From: a virus
DNA: 24,338 nucleotides
Reading direction: 5' to 3' (one strand)
IMG/VR virus record: IMGVR_UViG_3300034072_001729
Span: 1-24,338 of that record
The position numbers and the translations under genes were made by a program. Positions 1-8,300 of this stretch are shown one piece after another. Within the stretch, counting starts at the first letter, position 1. Every line of letters starts with the position of its first letter. A model generated the notes under the pieces. The model saw only the letters and a program-made list of their open reading frames with translations, had not been told where the DNA came from and did not search any database.

Positions 1-31
1 CACCACTTTAACACAGTGATGAAACAAAAAA

Positions 32-104
32 GGTTTCTTAGCTCAGTTGGTAGAGCAACGGATTGAAAATCCGTGTGTCCCTGGTTCGATTCCTGGAGAA
101 ACCA
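32..104 (+). tRNA. tRNA-Phe (anticodon GAA)
   Basis: This is a complete 73-nt cloverleaf. The acceptor arm pairs GGTTTCT (32-38) with AGAAACC (97-103), with discriminator A104. The D stem is GCTC/GAGC (41-44/53-56). The anticodon stem is ACGGA/TCCGT (58-62/70-74) with anticodon GAA at 65-67. The T loop TTCGATT spans 85-91. The T stem (80-84/92-96) contains a T82-T94 mismatch. The 3' CCA is not encoded (bases 105-107 are CAA). The phage integrase follows directly, so the 3' half of this gene is the likely integration site, and the tRNA is left intact on this side. Confidence 0.97.
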
Positions 105-110
105 CAAAAA
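85..110 (+). other. Candidate prophage attachment site (tRNA 3' end)
   Basis: The T arm and acceptor end of the tRNA-Phe lie immediately before the integrase gene. Many tyrosine recombinases use tRNA 3' ends as attB. The other phage-host junction is outside the window, so no duplicated core can be shown and the limits are a guess. Confidence 0.4.
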
Positions 111-177
111 GATAGTAATTAATTGCGCCATTAAGGATTTCCTTGATTACAAAGCAATAAATATTACTATCTTTTTT
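106..177 (+). terminator. Long hairpin and likely terminator after tRNA-Phe
   Basis: A perfect 14-bp inverted repeat pairs 106-119 (AAAAAGATAGTAAT) with 163-176 (ATTACTATCTTTTT). It encloses a second small hairpin, AAGGA/TCCTT, at about 133-144. The right arm ends in a run of six T (172-177), as expected for an intrinsic terminator of the tRNA transcript. The 43-nt loop is long for a terminator. The structure sits exactly at the tRNA-prophage boundary, so it could also be part of the integrase binding region. Confidence 0.6.
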
Positions 178-193
178 GTTTTATATGCTATTC

Positions 194-213
194 TGTGACA
201 CAATTTTGTCACA
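194..213. promoter_or_regulatory. 20-bp dyad upstream of integrase
   Basis: TGTGACA (194-200) and TGTCACA (207-213) form a perfect 7-bp inverted repeat with a 6-bp spacer, the geometry of a dimeric HTH regulator or recombination-directionality protein. It lies about 100 bp before the chosen integrase start. Related CTGTG(A)CA-type words recur at 221-240 and 374-388. No clean -7/-33 promoter pair was found here. Function is inferred from position only. Confidence 0.4.
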
Positions 214-313
214 AGCCTATTTCTCTGTGTCAATTCTTGTTCTAATAACTATTTCAAAAATTATGAACGAGAAACTATTTAACCTAGAAGTGCGTCTAAA
301 ATCATTCTTTACA

Positions 314-1420
314 ATGAAAACAAGATTTTTACTGCACGGTTACCAAAACTCTTTTGGTGAGACACAAATTTTATTTTCTGTGACAATTAATAAGGAGAGA
401 AAAAGAATCCCAACCGGATATTTTATAAATCCTAAAGATTGGAACGCTAAAACCCAACGAACCAAAAAAAATGATGATCTTAATTTGGTTCTGGATAATA
501 TCATTGCTAAGTCAATCGATATTCAGACTTATTTTAAACTGTCTGATAAAATGCTTTCGCTTGATGCTTTCTTAACTGAATTCTTCAGTAAATCCCCAAG
601 TTATGATTTTATCTCCTTTATGCAGAATAGAATTAATGAGCTGATAGAAAACCCAAACACCAAGAAAAAGCATAATTCTATCTGTAAAAAACTAAGAGAC
701 TACAAAGGTAAACTCCCTTTTAATGCGATTGATTTAGATTTTTTTAAAAAATATAGAAATCATCTCGCTAATATTGGCAACAATAAAAGCACCATCAACT
801 CTAATATTAAAGTGATAAAATATCACCTTATTGCTGCACAAAAAAAAGGCATTGCTTTTTCGTTTCATCTGGATGATTTGGTTGCAGGTTCTTGTTCCGG
901 GAACAGAACTTCTCTGAGTGTAGAACAAGTAAAAAAACTGCTCAATTATTTTAACAGTGGTTACTGCAAAGATAATTGGTCTATTTCTCTGGGTTATTTT
1001 TTGGTTTCCTGCTTTACAGGATTGAGAGTTTCTGATATTATGAATCTGAAACGACTTGATTTAAACCAAGAGGTTATCAGAATAAAGATGGTGAAAACGA
1101 GGAACGAAATTCCTGTGAAAATTTCTAAAAGAGCCAGAGAAATAATTACCTATAATCCGCAGTTGTTTCACAAGTTCTATAAGGAGCAAACGATTAACAA
1201 ACATTTGAGAGACATTGCCAAATATCTGGGAATTTACCGAAAAATCTCTATGCACATTGGTAGACATACATTTGCCACTTCTTACATACGAGCTGGTGGT
1301 GATGTAGTCTATCTGCAAAAAATTCTAGGTCACAGTAAACTGGAAACTACTATGATTTACACCCACATCTCCGAAGATGAAGCCATAGAAACCGTAAATA
1401 TTTTAGATGATATGTTCTAA
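314..1420 (+). CDS. Tyrosine recombinase (phage integrase), Bacteroidota type
   Basis: This 368-aa protein catalyses site-specific integration and excision of the prophage. The N-terminus (about 1-80) is the arm-binding type of Bacteroidota integrases, with the pattern ..TGYFINPKDWN... A SAM-like core-binding region lies at about 95-190. The catalytic domain carries the full set: Arg238 (TGLRVSD), His314 and Arg317 (HIGRH), His340 (LGHSK) and nucleophile Tyr349 (MIYTH). The reading frame is open upstream from a TTG at 176. I chose ATG 314 because family members begin with M-K-T-[RK]-F; ATG 185 and 263 would add a hydrophobic tail not typical of the family. It is the only rightward protein gene in the window. 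It sits next to tRNA-Phe and converges on the tail operon across a shared terminator. Confidence 0.93.
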   Translation: MKTRFLLHGYQNSFGETQILFSVTINKERKRIPTGYFINPKDWNAKTQRTKKNDDLNLVLDNIIAKSIDIQTYFKLSDKMLSLDAFLTEFFSKSPSYDFISFMQNRINELIENPNTKKKHNSICKKLRDYKGKLPFNAIDLDFFKKYRNHLANIGNNKSTINSNIKVIKYHLIAAQKKGIAFSFHLDDLVAGSCSGNRTSLSVEQVKKLLNYFNSGYCKDNWSISLGYFLVSCFTGLRVSDIMNLKRLDLNQEVIRIKMVKTRNEIPVKISKRAREIITYNPQLFHKFYKEQTINKHLRDIAKYLGIYRKISMHIGRHTFATSYIRAGGDVVYLQKILGHSKLETTMIYTHISEDEAIETVNILDDMF

Positions 1421-1489
1421 ATATTTCTTACTTTTGAATAATGATATGAATATATCTTCATTGATAATAATTAATGGAGAAATCAAACA

Positions 1490-1519
1490 AAAACCATCTT
1501 ACGGGAATAAGATGGTTTT
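1490..1519. terminator. Bidirectional terminator between integrase and tail operon
   Basis: AAAACCATCTTA (1490-1501) and TAAGATGGTTTT (1508-1519) form a perfect 12-bp stem with a 6-nt loop. A T-rich tract follows on the + strand (1516-1525) and an A-rich tract precedes it. It lies between the convergent integrase (stop at 1420) and tail-hub gene (stop at 1524), so it can end transcription from both sides. Confidence 0.88.
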
Positions 1520-1523
1520 ATTT

Positions 1524-3356
1524 TTATCTAATCGTTTCTGTGATAATTTCTACTTCATAGGTGGTTTCAGAAACTTTGTCTTTATTGAGCGTTTTTATCA
1601 AATGAATGTTATCATACGCATAGATGTAGTCATTGATACTATAATTCGCCATTTCTTCTATTGGTATGGTAAATTTCCAAGTATATTCATAGCATTCTAA
1701 TCTGCGTTTGAGCCAATTTTCCCAATTTTTATAAAATAATTCTGGAAAATGAGAACCTGCTGGATTTTTAGCATTATTGGTTCCGCCATTTAAGCCATCA
1801 TAGTACACTAACTGTAACATGGTGGTAGAATCTGTCTCTACACATGCTGTACTGTGTGAATTAGGCTTTGGCATGTACACAGGAAGACAATAACCGTCTA
1901 TCTCAATCACTTTTGTATCGGTAATTTCTTCGCCATTCAGTTTGAAGCCTTTTGCATCATAAAAAACATTATCTACTTTTCTATCCAGTTCTGGAAATTT
2001 CAAAAGATAACTCACGTTTCTTTTGTTTACTCGCTTTGGTTTTCGAGCTTCATATTTTCTGAAATCTTTCGGCTCAAAGAATTTTTCATTGGTTAGCTTT
2101 TTCATGTAGATGGTTTTATCACTTGGAATCATCGCATAATTAAACCAATTACAAATTTTATTGACCAAATCGCCAAAAGTAATTTCCGGAACTGCATTTT
2201 TTAGATTTACTTCATTTAAGTTGGTTACCAAACCGCTATCATCACCAAGTTCTGCATTAGAAATATCTTCTAAAACAGATGAAGTCACGAGTAAATCTGC
2301 CAACTGAAAATCCCAATCTGCATGGTATTGTTTTTTGGCAAAAAATGTAAGTACAGAGTTCTCCTGGTTTACTGCAAATTCAAAATTGATAGGAATATCT
2401 AACATATAATCTGCTTTGCTAGAATTAGTTCGCTTTTGCCAAAGTTTTTGACCATTAAGCGAAATCTGATAATTGGCAAACATTTTTTTAGCCTTCCAAA
2501 ATTTTATCATCCCTGCAATTTTGTAGCTTCCTGTTTTCTCTAGTGTGATATGGCGTTCATAGATGGCATAATCATCTGGACCATTTTCTAACAATAATTC
2601 ATCTGCTTGAGATGCTTTGATATTAAAATCAAATCTTCTTTGCTGTTTGCTGGTGAAATAATCTGTACCAGAATAGATGGTTCTGTAGTATAAATCTGCA
2701 TCTGTGAGAATATCTCCTTTCAGTTCGAAACCTGCATCTCTGAATCCTGTTTTCAACACATATAGAATATATGGCATAGGATGAATGATGTTTACATTGA
2801 AAATATTACCACCTGCATCAATGTAATTTCTGCGCATTTCTGTCATATCTTGCTTCATATCGTTCAGAAATCCGTCAAAAGCATCCCAAACTTCCGTAGT
2901 AGGATCATATTTTTTATTATAAATTCTAGGAAAATTAAAATTTACTTCTGGATATTTCTTTGGAATGATAGAAGTAGCAAAAGTATGTATATCTGGAACC
3001 TTAAAATTTTCGAGCGGTAATTCGCTCAATTTTTTATTCCAGTTCGGAAGTTCATCAAAACCGTAGTCTATCTGAGCATCTGCATAAAGACCTTCGTTTC
3101 CTAAAATTTCGAAAACGGCATCATACACTTTGCCTTCATGCTCCAGTTTACAATCTATTACCGTTTCTACATCTTTGGCAGTATGAGAAACGATATCTCC
3201 GATACTGTTCAGAATTTCTTCTGAAATTGGCAGAGAAAACGGAAATATAATTTTAGTAAATTGAGAATCCGAAACCTTAGCATTATTTTCTTGAATAGAA
3301 AATTTCTGTTTGCTAAGGTCTAATTTGGCAGTGGGTAAATATACTATTGTCTTCAT
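1524..3356 (-). CDS. Phage tail hub/tip (baseplate-like) protein
   Basis: This 610-aa protein is the last gene of the leftward tail operon. Its ATG overlaps the previous stop in an ATGA. No signal peptide, membrane segment or long coiled coil is visible, and the composition is a mixed beta-rich structural type. The N-terminal ~150 residues and the C-terminal ~250 residues (ending ..TTYEVEIITETIR) resemble the hub/tail-associated proteins that follow tape measure and distal-tail genes in siphoviruses. The middle part (about 250-370) looks like an inserted jelly-roll or carbohydrate-binding-like beta domain. The role is inferred mainly from the order tape measure, distal tail, hub. A receptor-binding role is possible but not shown. 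Confidence 0.65.
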   Translation of the reverse strand: MKTIVYLPTAKLDLSKQKFSIQENNAKVSDSQFTKIIFPFSLPISEEILNSIGDIVSHTAKDVETVIDCKLEHEGKVYDAVFEILGNEGLYADAQIDYGFDELPNWNKKLSELPLENFKVPDIHTFATSIIPKKYPEVNFNFPRIYNKKYDPTTEVWDAFDGFLNDMKQDMTEMRRNYIDAGGNIFNVNIIHPMPYILYVLKTGFRDAGFELKGDILTDADLYYRTIYSGTDYFTSKQQRRFDFNIKASQADELLLENGPDDYAIYERHITLEKTGSYKIAGMIKFWKAKKMFANYQISLNGQKLWQKRTNSSKADYMLDIPINFEFAVNQENSVLTFFAKKQYHADWDFQLADLLVTSSVLEDISNAELGDDSGLVTNLNEVNLKNAVPEITFGDLVNKICNWFNYAMIPSDKTIYMKKLTNEKFFEPKDFRKYEARKPKRVNKRNVSYLLKFPELDRKVDNVFYDAKGFKLNGEEITDTKVIEIDGYCLPVYMPKPNSHSTACVETDSTTMLQLVYYDGLNGGTNNAKNPAGSHFPELFYKNWENWLKRRLECYEYTWKFTIPIEEMANYSINDYIYAYDNIHLIKTLNKDKVSETTYEVEIITETIR

Positions 3357-5341
3357 GCTTTTACGATTAAAAATTCTAATTCTCTAGAGATTAATTCTTC
3401 TGTGCTGTCTTTTTTGTTAATCTTATTGGTGGTGAGAATTCCTCGGTAATATTCTCCGTCTATTTCTAGAAAAATCATTCTACTTTCTGCCAATTCATCC
3501 AGAATATCTATTTCTGTGCGTAAAATGAAGCCTGAATTTAAACTCAAAGCTTTGGTTTTATCAGAATCGAATTTTTCTTCGTTCCCCGAAATTACATTTC
3601 TAGAAATGGTATGCGTATAATCATCATAAATTCTATAGTCTCCAGTAATCGTAAGCCAATCTGGAACTAAATTAGAATTAAAGAAAGCTACATTGATATG
3701 CTGATTATTATTTGGCATGGTGATAATCTTGATAGGATTTACACCAATATTGAACTGTTTTACAGTTGGCCAAGTAAAAAGTTGATCTGCAGTTTCAGTT
3801 TTGAGTACTGCAGCAACTTTTTCTGGAAGCACTGCGTAATTGGTGAAATCTGCACCAAAATCATTAATATCTGTAACTCCAGTGATGTAGGAGAAAATGA
3901 CTTTAGAATCTGCGCTTCTTCGTCTGATAAGATTATTGGTGAGAACAGGATAAGCCAATGGTTTTTTCCCTGCGAAAAATTTTAGATTATTTAGAGCTTC
4001 AGAATTCTTTACTTGATAATCTGCATCTAGTTCTTCTACATTCCCCGAAACGGTAACTGGATGATACCATAATTTAGCATTGAAAAAATTAGGAATATTA
4101 GCTTCTGCGAGAATATTGTAGATGTATTTTAAGTAATACGTTTGCAGAATAGCTCCTAAATCCATTTCGGCTTTTCCTTCAAGATAAGGTACTACGTAAG
4201 AACGTTCTACGGTTTTGGTTTCCAAAGGCGTTTTAAAAGTAATGGTAAGATTTGCACGAACAAAAACTCCTGTTGCATCTATTTTATAGAATTTCATCAG
4301 TTTTTTATCCAAACAGAAATTAAAATCACTGCTCAATTGTGAGCTGAAAAAATTGATAACTGAAAGCGAAACTGGAATGGTAATGGTTTTAGTCCCATCA
4401 AACGTAATGACAATATCACCAGAATAGTCTCCAATGTTAAGTGTAGAAGAATTTACAGTGTTTACAGTAATTGTACCGCCACTGCTTCCAGAACTTGGCG
4501 AAACGGTAAGAAAACTAGGCGCAGTAATGGTAAATGCTTTTCCGCTAGGATTGGCTAAATTGAAAGTTGCTGATTTGGTTTCTGACTTACTTTTTACCAA
4601 TTCGAACTCCAGTTCATTGATATTGGCGGTGATGTCATCATTTTCTAAAATAGAAACTTTTAAAGCAAAATTTGCAATGGTATTTCCTGCACTGTTTTTA
4701 AGAACCGCTTGAATTCCTAAAGGATTGCTAGTTACTGTTGCTAATTGCGCCAAGTCTGCTCCTGCTATAATATTGGTAGATGTAGCAAAAGAAGCATCTT
4801 GAATGGCAAAATACTGCGCAGATTGCGTAAGCTGTACCGAACAGTTTTCTGCTGCAGTATTATTGAGCAAAGAAATGACTGTATCTCCTGCAAAAGTATT
4901 GGTGCTTTTTAGATACTGGATTTCGTAGATATATTGGTTTGGAAGGATTGAAGTATTAGGTTTTACTGTGATATTTATGTAATGAGTAATTGTCTCTAAA
5001 ATAAATTCATTTCCTTCATTATCTTCTCCAGTAATATAAAATATAATCCCTGCTTCGTAATTTCCTGTGCTTAGTAAATTAATATCAACTAAATCAATAT
5101 CTACTGAAGCAGAAACAGATGCAGTGTTAATCTCTTGATTTATGAGTACATCTGTACCTGATAGAGTAACCCAGTCTTGAAGCCCTGAATTTATAACATA
5201 TTTAAGTTTATGATTAGTATAATCTGGATAAAGTTCATAAATAAAACCACCAAAATTTAAAACTAAACTTTCGGCAGTTGGTGTAGTTCCGCCAATTTGG
5301 TATTCTAGGCTTTGAGAAGCGATGTTAAGTGATAGTGCCAT
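3353..5341 (-). CDS. Distal tail protein with N-terminal Ig/BACON-like repeats
   Basis: This 662-aa protein follows the tape measure with a one-base TAATG overlap. Residues about 1-335 look like three tandem beta-sandwich repeats. The third (about 240-335) carries the FLTVSPSSGSSGGT pattern and a GDYSGDIVIT ending typical of BACON/Ig-like domains, which are common in Bacteroidota surface and phage proteins and often implicated in glycan or mucin binding. The C-terminal half (about 340-662) has no such repeats and resembles a distal-tail/baseplate structural module. I infer a tail-tip protein decorated with adhesion domains, which would touch the host surface. The exact repeat limits are estimated by eye. 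Confidence 0.62.
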   Translation of the reverse strand: MALSLNIASQSLEYQIGGTTPTAESLVLNFGGFIYELYPDYTNHKLKYVINSGLQDWVTLSGTDVLINQEINTASVSASVDIDLVDINLLSTGNYEAGIIFYITGEDNEGNEFILETITHYINITVKPNTSILPNQYIYEIQYLKSTNTFAGDTVISLLNNTAAENCSVQLTQSAQYFAIQDASFATSTNIIAGADLAQLATVTSNPLGIQAVLKNSAGNTIANFALKVSILENDDITANINELEFELVKSKSETKSATFNLANPSGKAFTITAPSFLTVSPSSGSSGGTITVNTVNSSTLNIGDYSGDIVITFDGTKTITIPVSLSVINFFSSQLSSDFNFCLDKKLMKFYKIDATGVFVRANLTITFKTPLETKTVERSYVVPYLEGKAEMDLGAILQTYYLKYIYNILAEANIPNFFNAKLWYHPVTVSGNVEELDADYQVKNSEALNNLKFFAGKKPLAYPVLTNNLIRRRSADSKVIFSYITGVTDINDFGADFTNYAVLPEKVAAVLKTETADQLFTWPTVKQFNIGVNPIKIITMPNNNQHINVAFFNSNLVPDWLTITGDYRIYDDYTHTISRNVISGNEEKFDSDKTKALSLNSGFILRTEIDILDELAESRMIFLEIDGEYYRGILTTNKINKKDSTEELISRELEFLIVKA

Positions 5342-8300
5342 TATCTTTTATTTTTTTCGATTATACGGTTTCTTTCTTCTTTGGTTTCTTCTATTTGTTC
5401 TACTGCTTTGTAGAGATTTTCCCAACGAGCAATCACTCCGAATTTGCTAAGTGTTTCCAGAGATTGGTTTACATTTTCCATTACCTGCATGGCTTTTATA
5501 AGAATTTCATCTGAAGAATTATTGCTATTAGGAATCATGCCAGTTTCATAACCTTTCACACGCTGAATTTCTCTCATGTATTCCTGCTGAATGGTTGGGT
5601 TAATTCTTTTGAGCGTTTTAGAATCTACTACCAATTCTGTTTTATTTCCTTCGCCTACGAGAACGGTAGGTTCCGAGTAAAGACCAGCTCTAAGAGATTT
5701 TCTACGAGCATTGAACATTTTGCCGTCTTGCTGACGAATGGTAGGGTAGTAACCGTCTTCTGCTCCTGGTACTTCTGGCAAAGGTTGGCGCATGATAGTC
5801 GCTACTTGTAAAGCTCCTAATGCTCCCACAACACCAGACATGATAGTTGCAGTGATACCAAAATCAGCCTTTGGAAAATCTGCCCAAATTCCCATAATGG
5901 CCATTGCGGTATTTGCAATAGTTTGAGCAATCTGCATATCACGTTGGCGTTTTGCTTGTTTGTACTCTATCTCTGCTTTCTTACGGTCTAGTTCTTCATC
6001 TGCTTGAAGCGTAAGTTTCTTATACGTCTCTTGGTTAATATAACCAGCATCTAGTTCTGCTTTTAATCTTCTTTTCTTACGGTCAGAATTTACTTCGTAT
6101 CTGCGTAATTCTGCCTGCATATTTGCCTGTTGGAAAGAGTAGAATTGTGCATACATTTGTTGTGCAACTTGTACCGCTAAACCAATTTTTTTAATATTGG
6201 TAGCTAAGTCATCAGTTTTGGTAAACATCGCTTTCCACTGGTCTTCATTAAGCCCTAGAATATCTGTAGAACCACCACCTGTTAAGCTAGAAAAATCTGC
6301 TTTTTCTTTGCTATTGTTACCACTTTCACCATTTTTAAGCTTCTGAATTTCTGCTAAAAGTTCAGTGATTTTTTGCTTATATTTTTCTATTTGGTCTAAT
6401 TGCTCTGGAGAGAATGACATTGGCATTGTTGCCATTACTGCATTATACTCCGCAATTTTAGTCTGTAAGAAAATAACCTGGTCTTCTAGTGCTTTTTGCT
6501 GATAGTATTTCTCTATTTCTTTCCTACCTTCTTCCCATGTTCTAATCAATCGTAGAGAATCATCTGAATAACCTAGACTTGCAAGAAACATCTTTTGCTG
6601 TTCTACAGTAGTGTTTTCTGCAAGTGCCTGATTGGTTAGATTTTTATAATTTTCTAAATTTTTAGATAATTGTTCTTCTTGTTTTTTAAAGGCTTCCTGT
6701 TGTGCTTTTTGGTTTAATGCACCAATTTTGAAAGCGGTAGTTTCGGCAGCTAAAAGTTTTAATTTATCTAGTGAAGCATTATTTTCTATCCATTGTTCTT
6801 TCAGAGCTTCAAACTTTGTTTTTTCGGCTCCTTTTGATTTGGCGATGATTTCATCTAATTTTGTGAACTCATCATCAGAAATTCTTTTCTTATCTAATTC
6901 TGCTTTCTTACGGTCTTCTGCTGCTAAAATTTCTAATAATTCTCTTTGATACCAATCATTTTTTAAATTGGCAAGAGTTTCTTGCTTATCAATTTCTAGG
7001 TCTATTTCTAATTGGTTGGCTTTTTCTATCTCATCAAGCATACGGTTTTGAAGCTTCTGAAATTCTGAAACTTTATTCTCTGTGGTGTTTTTGCTTGATG
7101 ATGATGAAGTACTACCAAAATCTGTTTTATAATTAGATTCTGATGTAGTAGAATTAGTAGATGTAGAAAGCGGGTCTCCTTTAGAAATTATTTTGGTATA
7201 TGGTTCTAAATCTTTATTCCTTTGTTTATATAAATTCTTCAAATTTTCAGTTTCAGCTTGGAATCTTGCTTTGGCAGATGCTTGGTTTTCTGATTTGCTT
7301 ACTTTTTGGTAGGTTCCACCGCCAGTCATTCCACTTCCTTGGATAAAAACTGTCTCATCTTTAGCATTTCTATAATCTATATTAGCCTGCTCCATTCGTT
7401 TTCTGATGGCTTCTTCTTCATCTAAGTAAGTTTGACTGATTTGGTCAATCTTATTTTGAGCGGCTTTTGCTTTAGCAGAATCTATAATTGCCTGTTTTAA
7501 TTTATTATAAGCTCCTGCCGCTTTACCAACTAGAAAATCTTCTGTTTTTAGATTATCAAAATAACCAGGATATTTAGATTTTAAATCATCTAGTATTTTA
7601 ATTCTTTCTTTTTCTTCAATGTTTTTATTGACTAATTTTTTATAGGCTTGGTCTAGAGCATTAGTTTCTGAAATTGCATTTTTCTTACCTTCCAGCATTG
7701 CATCATTAAACTCACGCTTTGATTTGGTAGCTTCTTGGTTACGCTTATAAAGCAAATAAGTAGCAGCTGCTAATGCAGTTACCAAAGCAATGACAGCTCC
7801 AATAGGATTTGCAGCCATAGCTAAGTTCCATCTAGTTTGAGCAGCAGTCTGTAAATTGGTGGCAACAGTAGAGAAACCTAGTAATCCTGTTAATTTACCT
7901 ATTAGGAAAGAACCTGCTGCAATAGAACCATTCCATAAGGTTTGTAAGGTAGTGCTTAAAGCTAACCTTACATTTCTAGCTTTTTCTATAACATCTAATG
8001 CAATATTTTTTACAATAGAATCTTTAATCAGATTATTGTAAACTGCAATTGCTGTACTTACACTCACGAATGCTGTAACTCCTATCACTACTATTGCAAA
8101 TAAATCTGATAGTGTTCTTCTGAATAGCGATGTTTTCTTTTCTGCTTCATTGCCTACGCCTAGAAGATTGGCAACTGCGCTAATCATCATATTCAAACCT
8201 TTAGCTATTGTTTCAGAAGAAAAAGCACCTACAATAGATTTTTTAACTTTCTCAAATATTGCAGCAGTATTGGTGTTTACACGGTTAAATTCTGTCTGTA

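Noticed and set aside
176-313. Integrase start at TTG 176, ATG 185 or ATG 263
   Set aside because: These starts add a hydrophobic extension not typical of Bacteroidota integrases and reach into the tRNA terminator; ATG 314 gives the family-typical N-terminus.
374-392. Third CTGTGACA-type word inside the integrase gene as a regulatory repeat
   Set aside because: It is only a partial match within coding sequence and may be chance.
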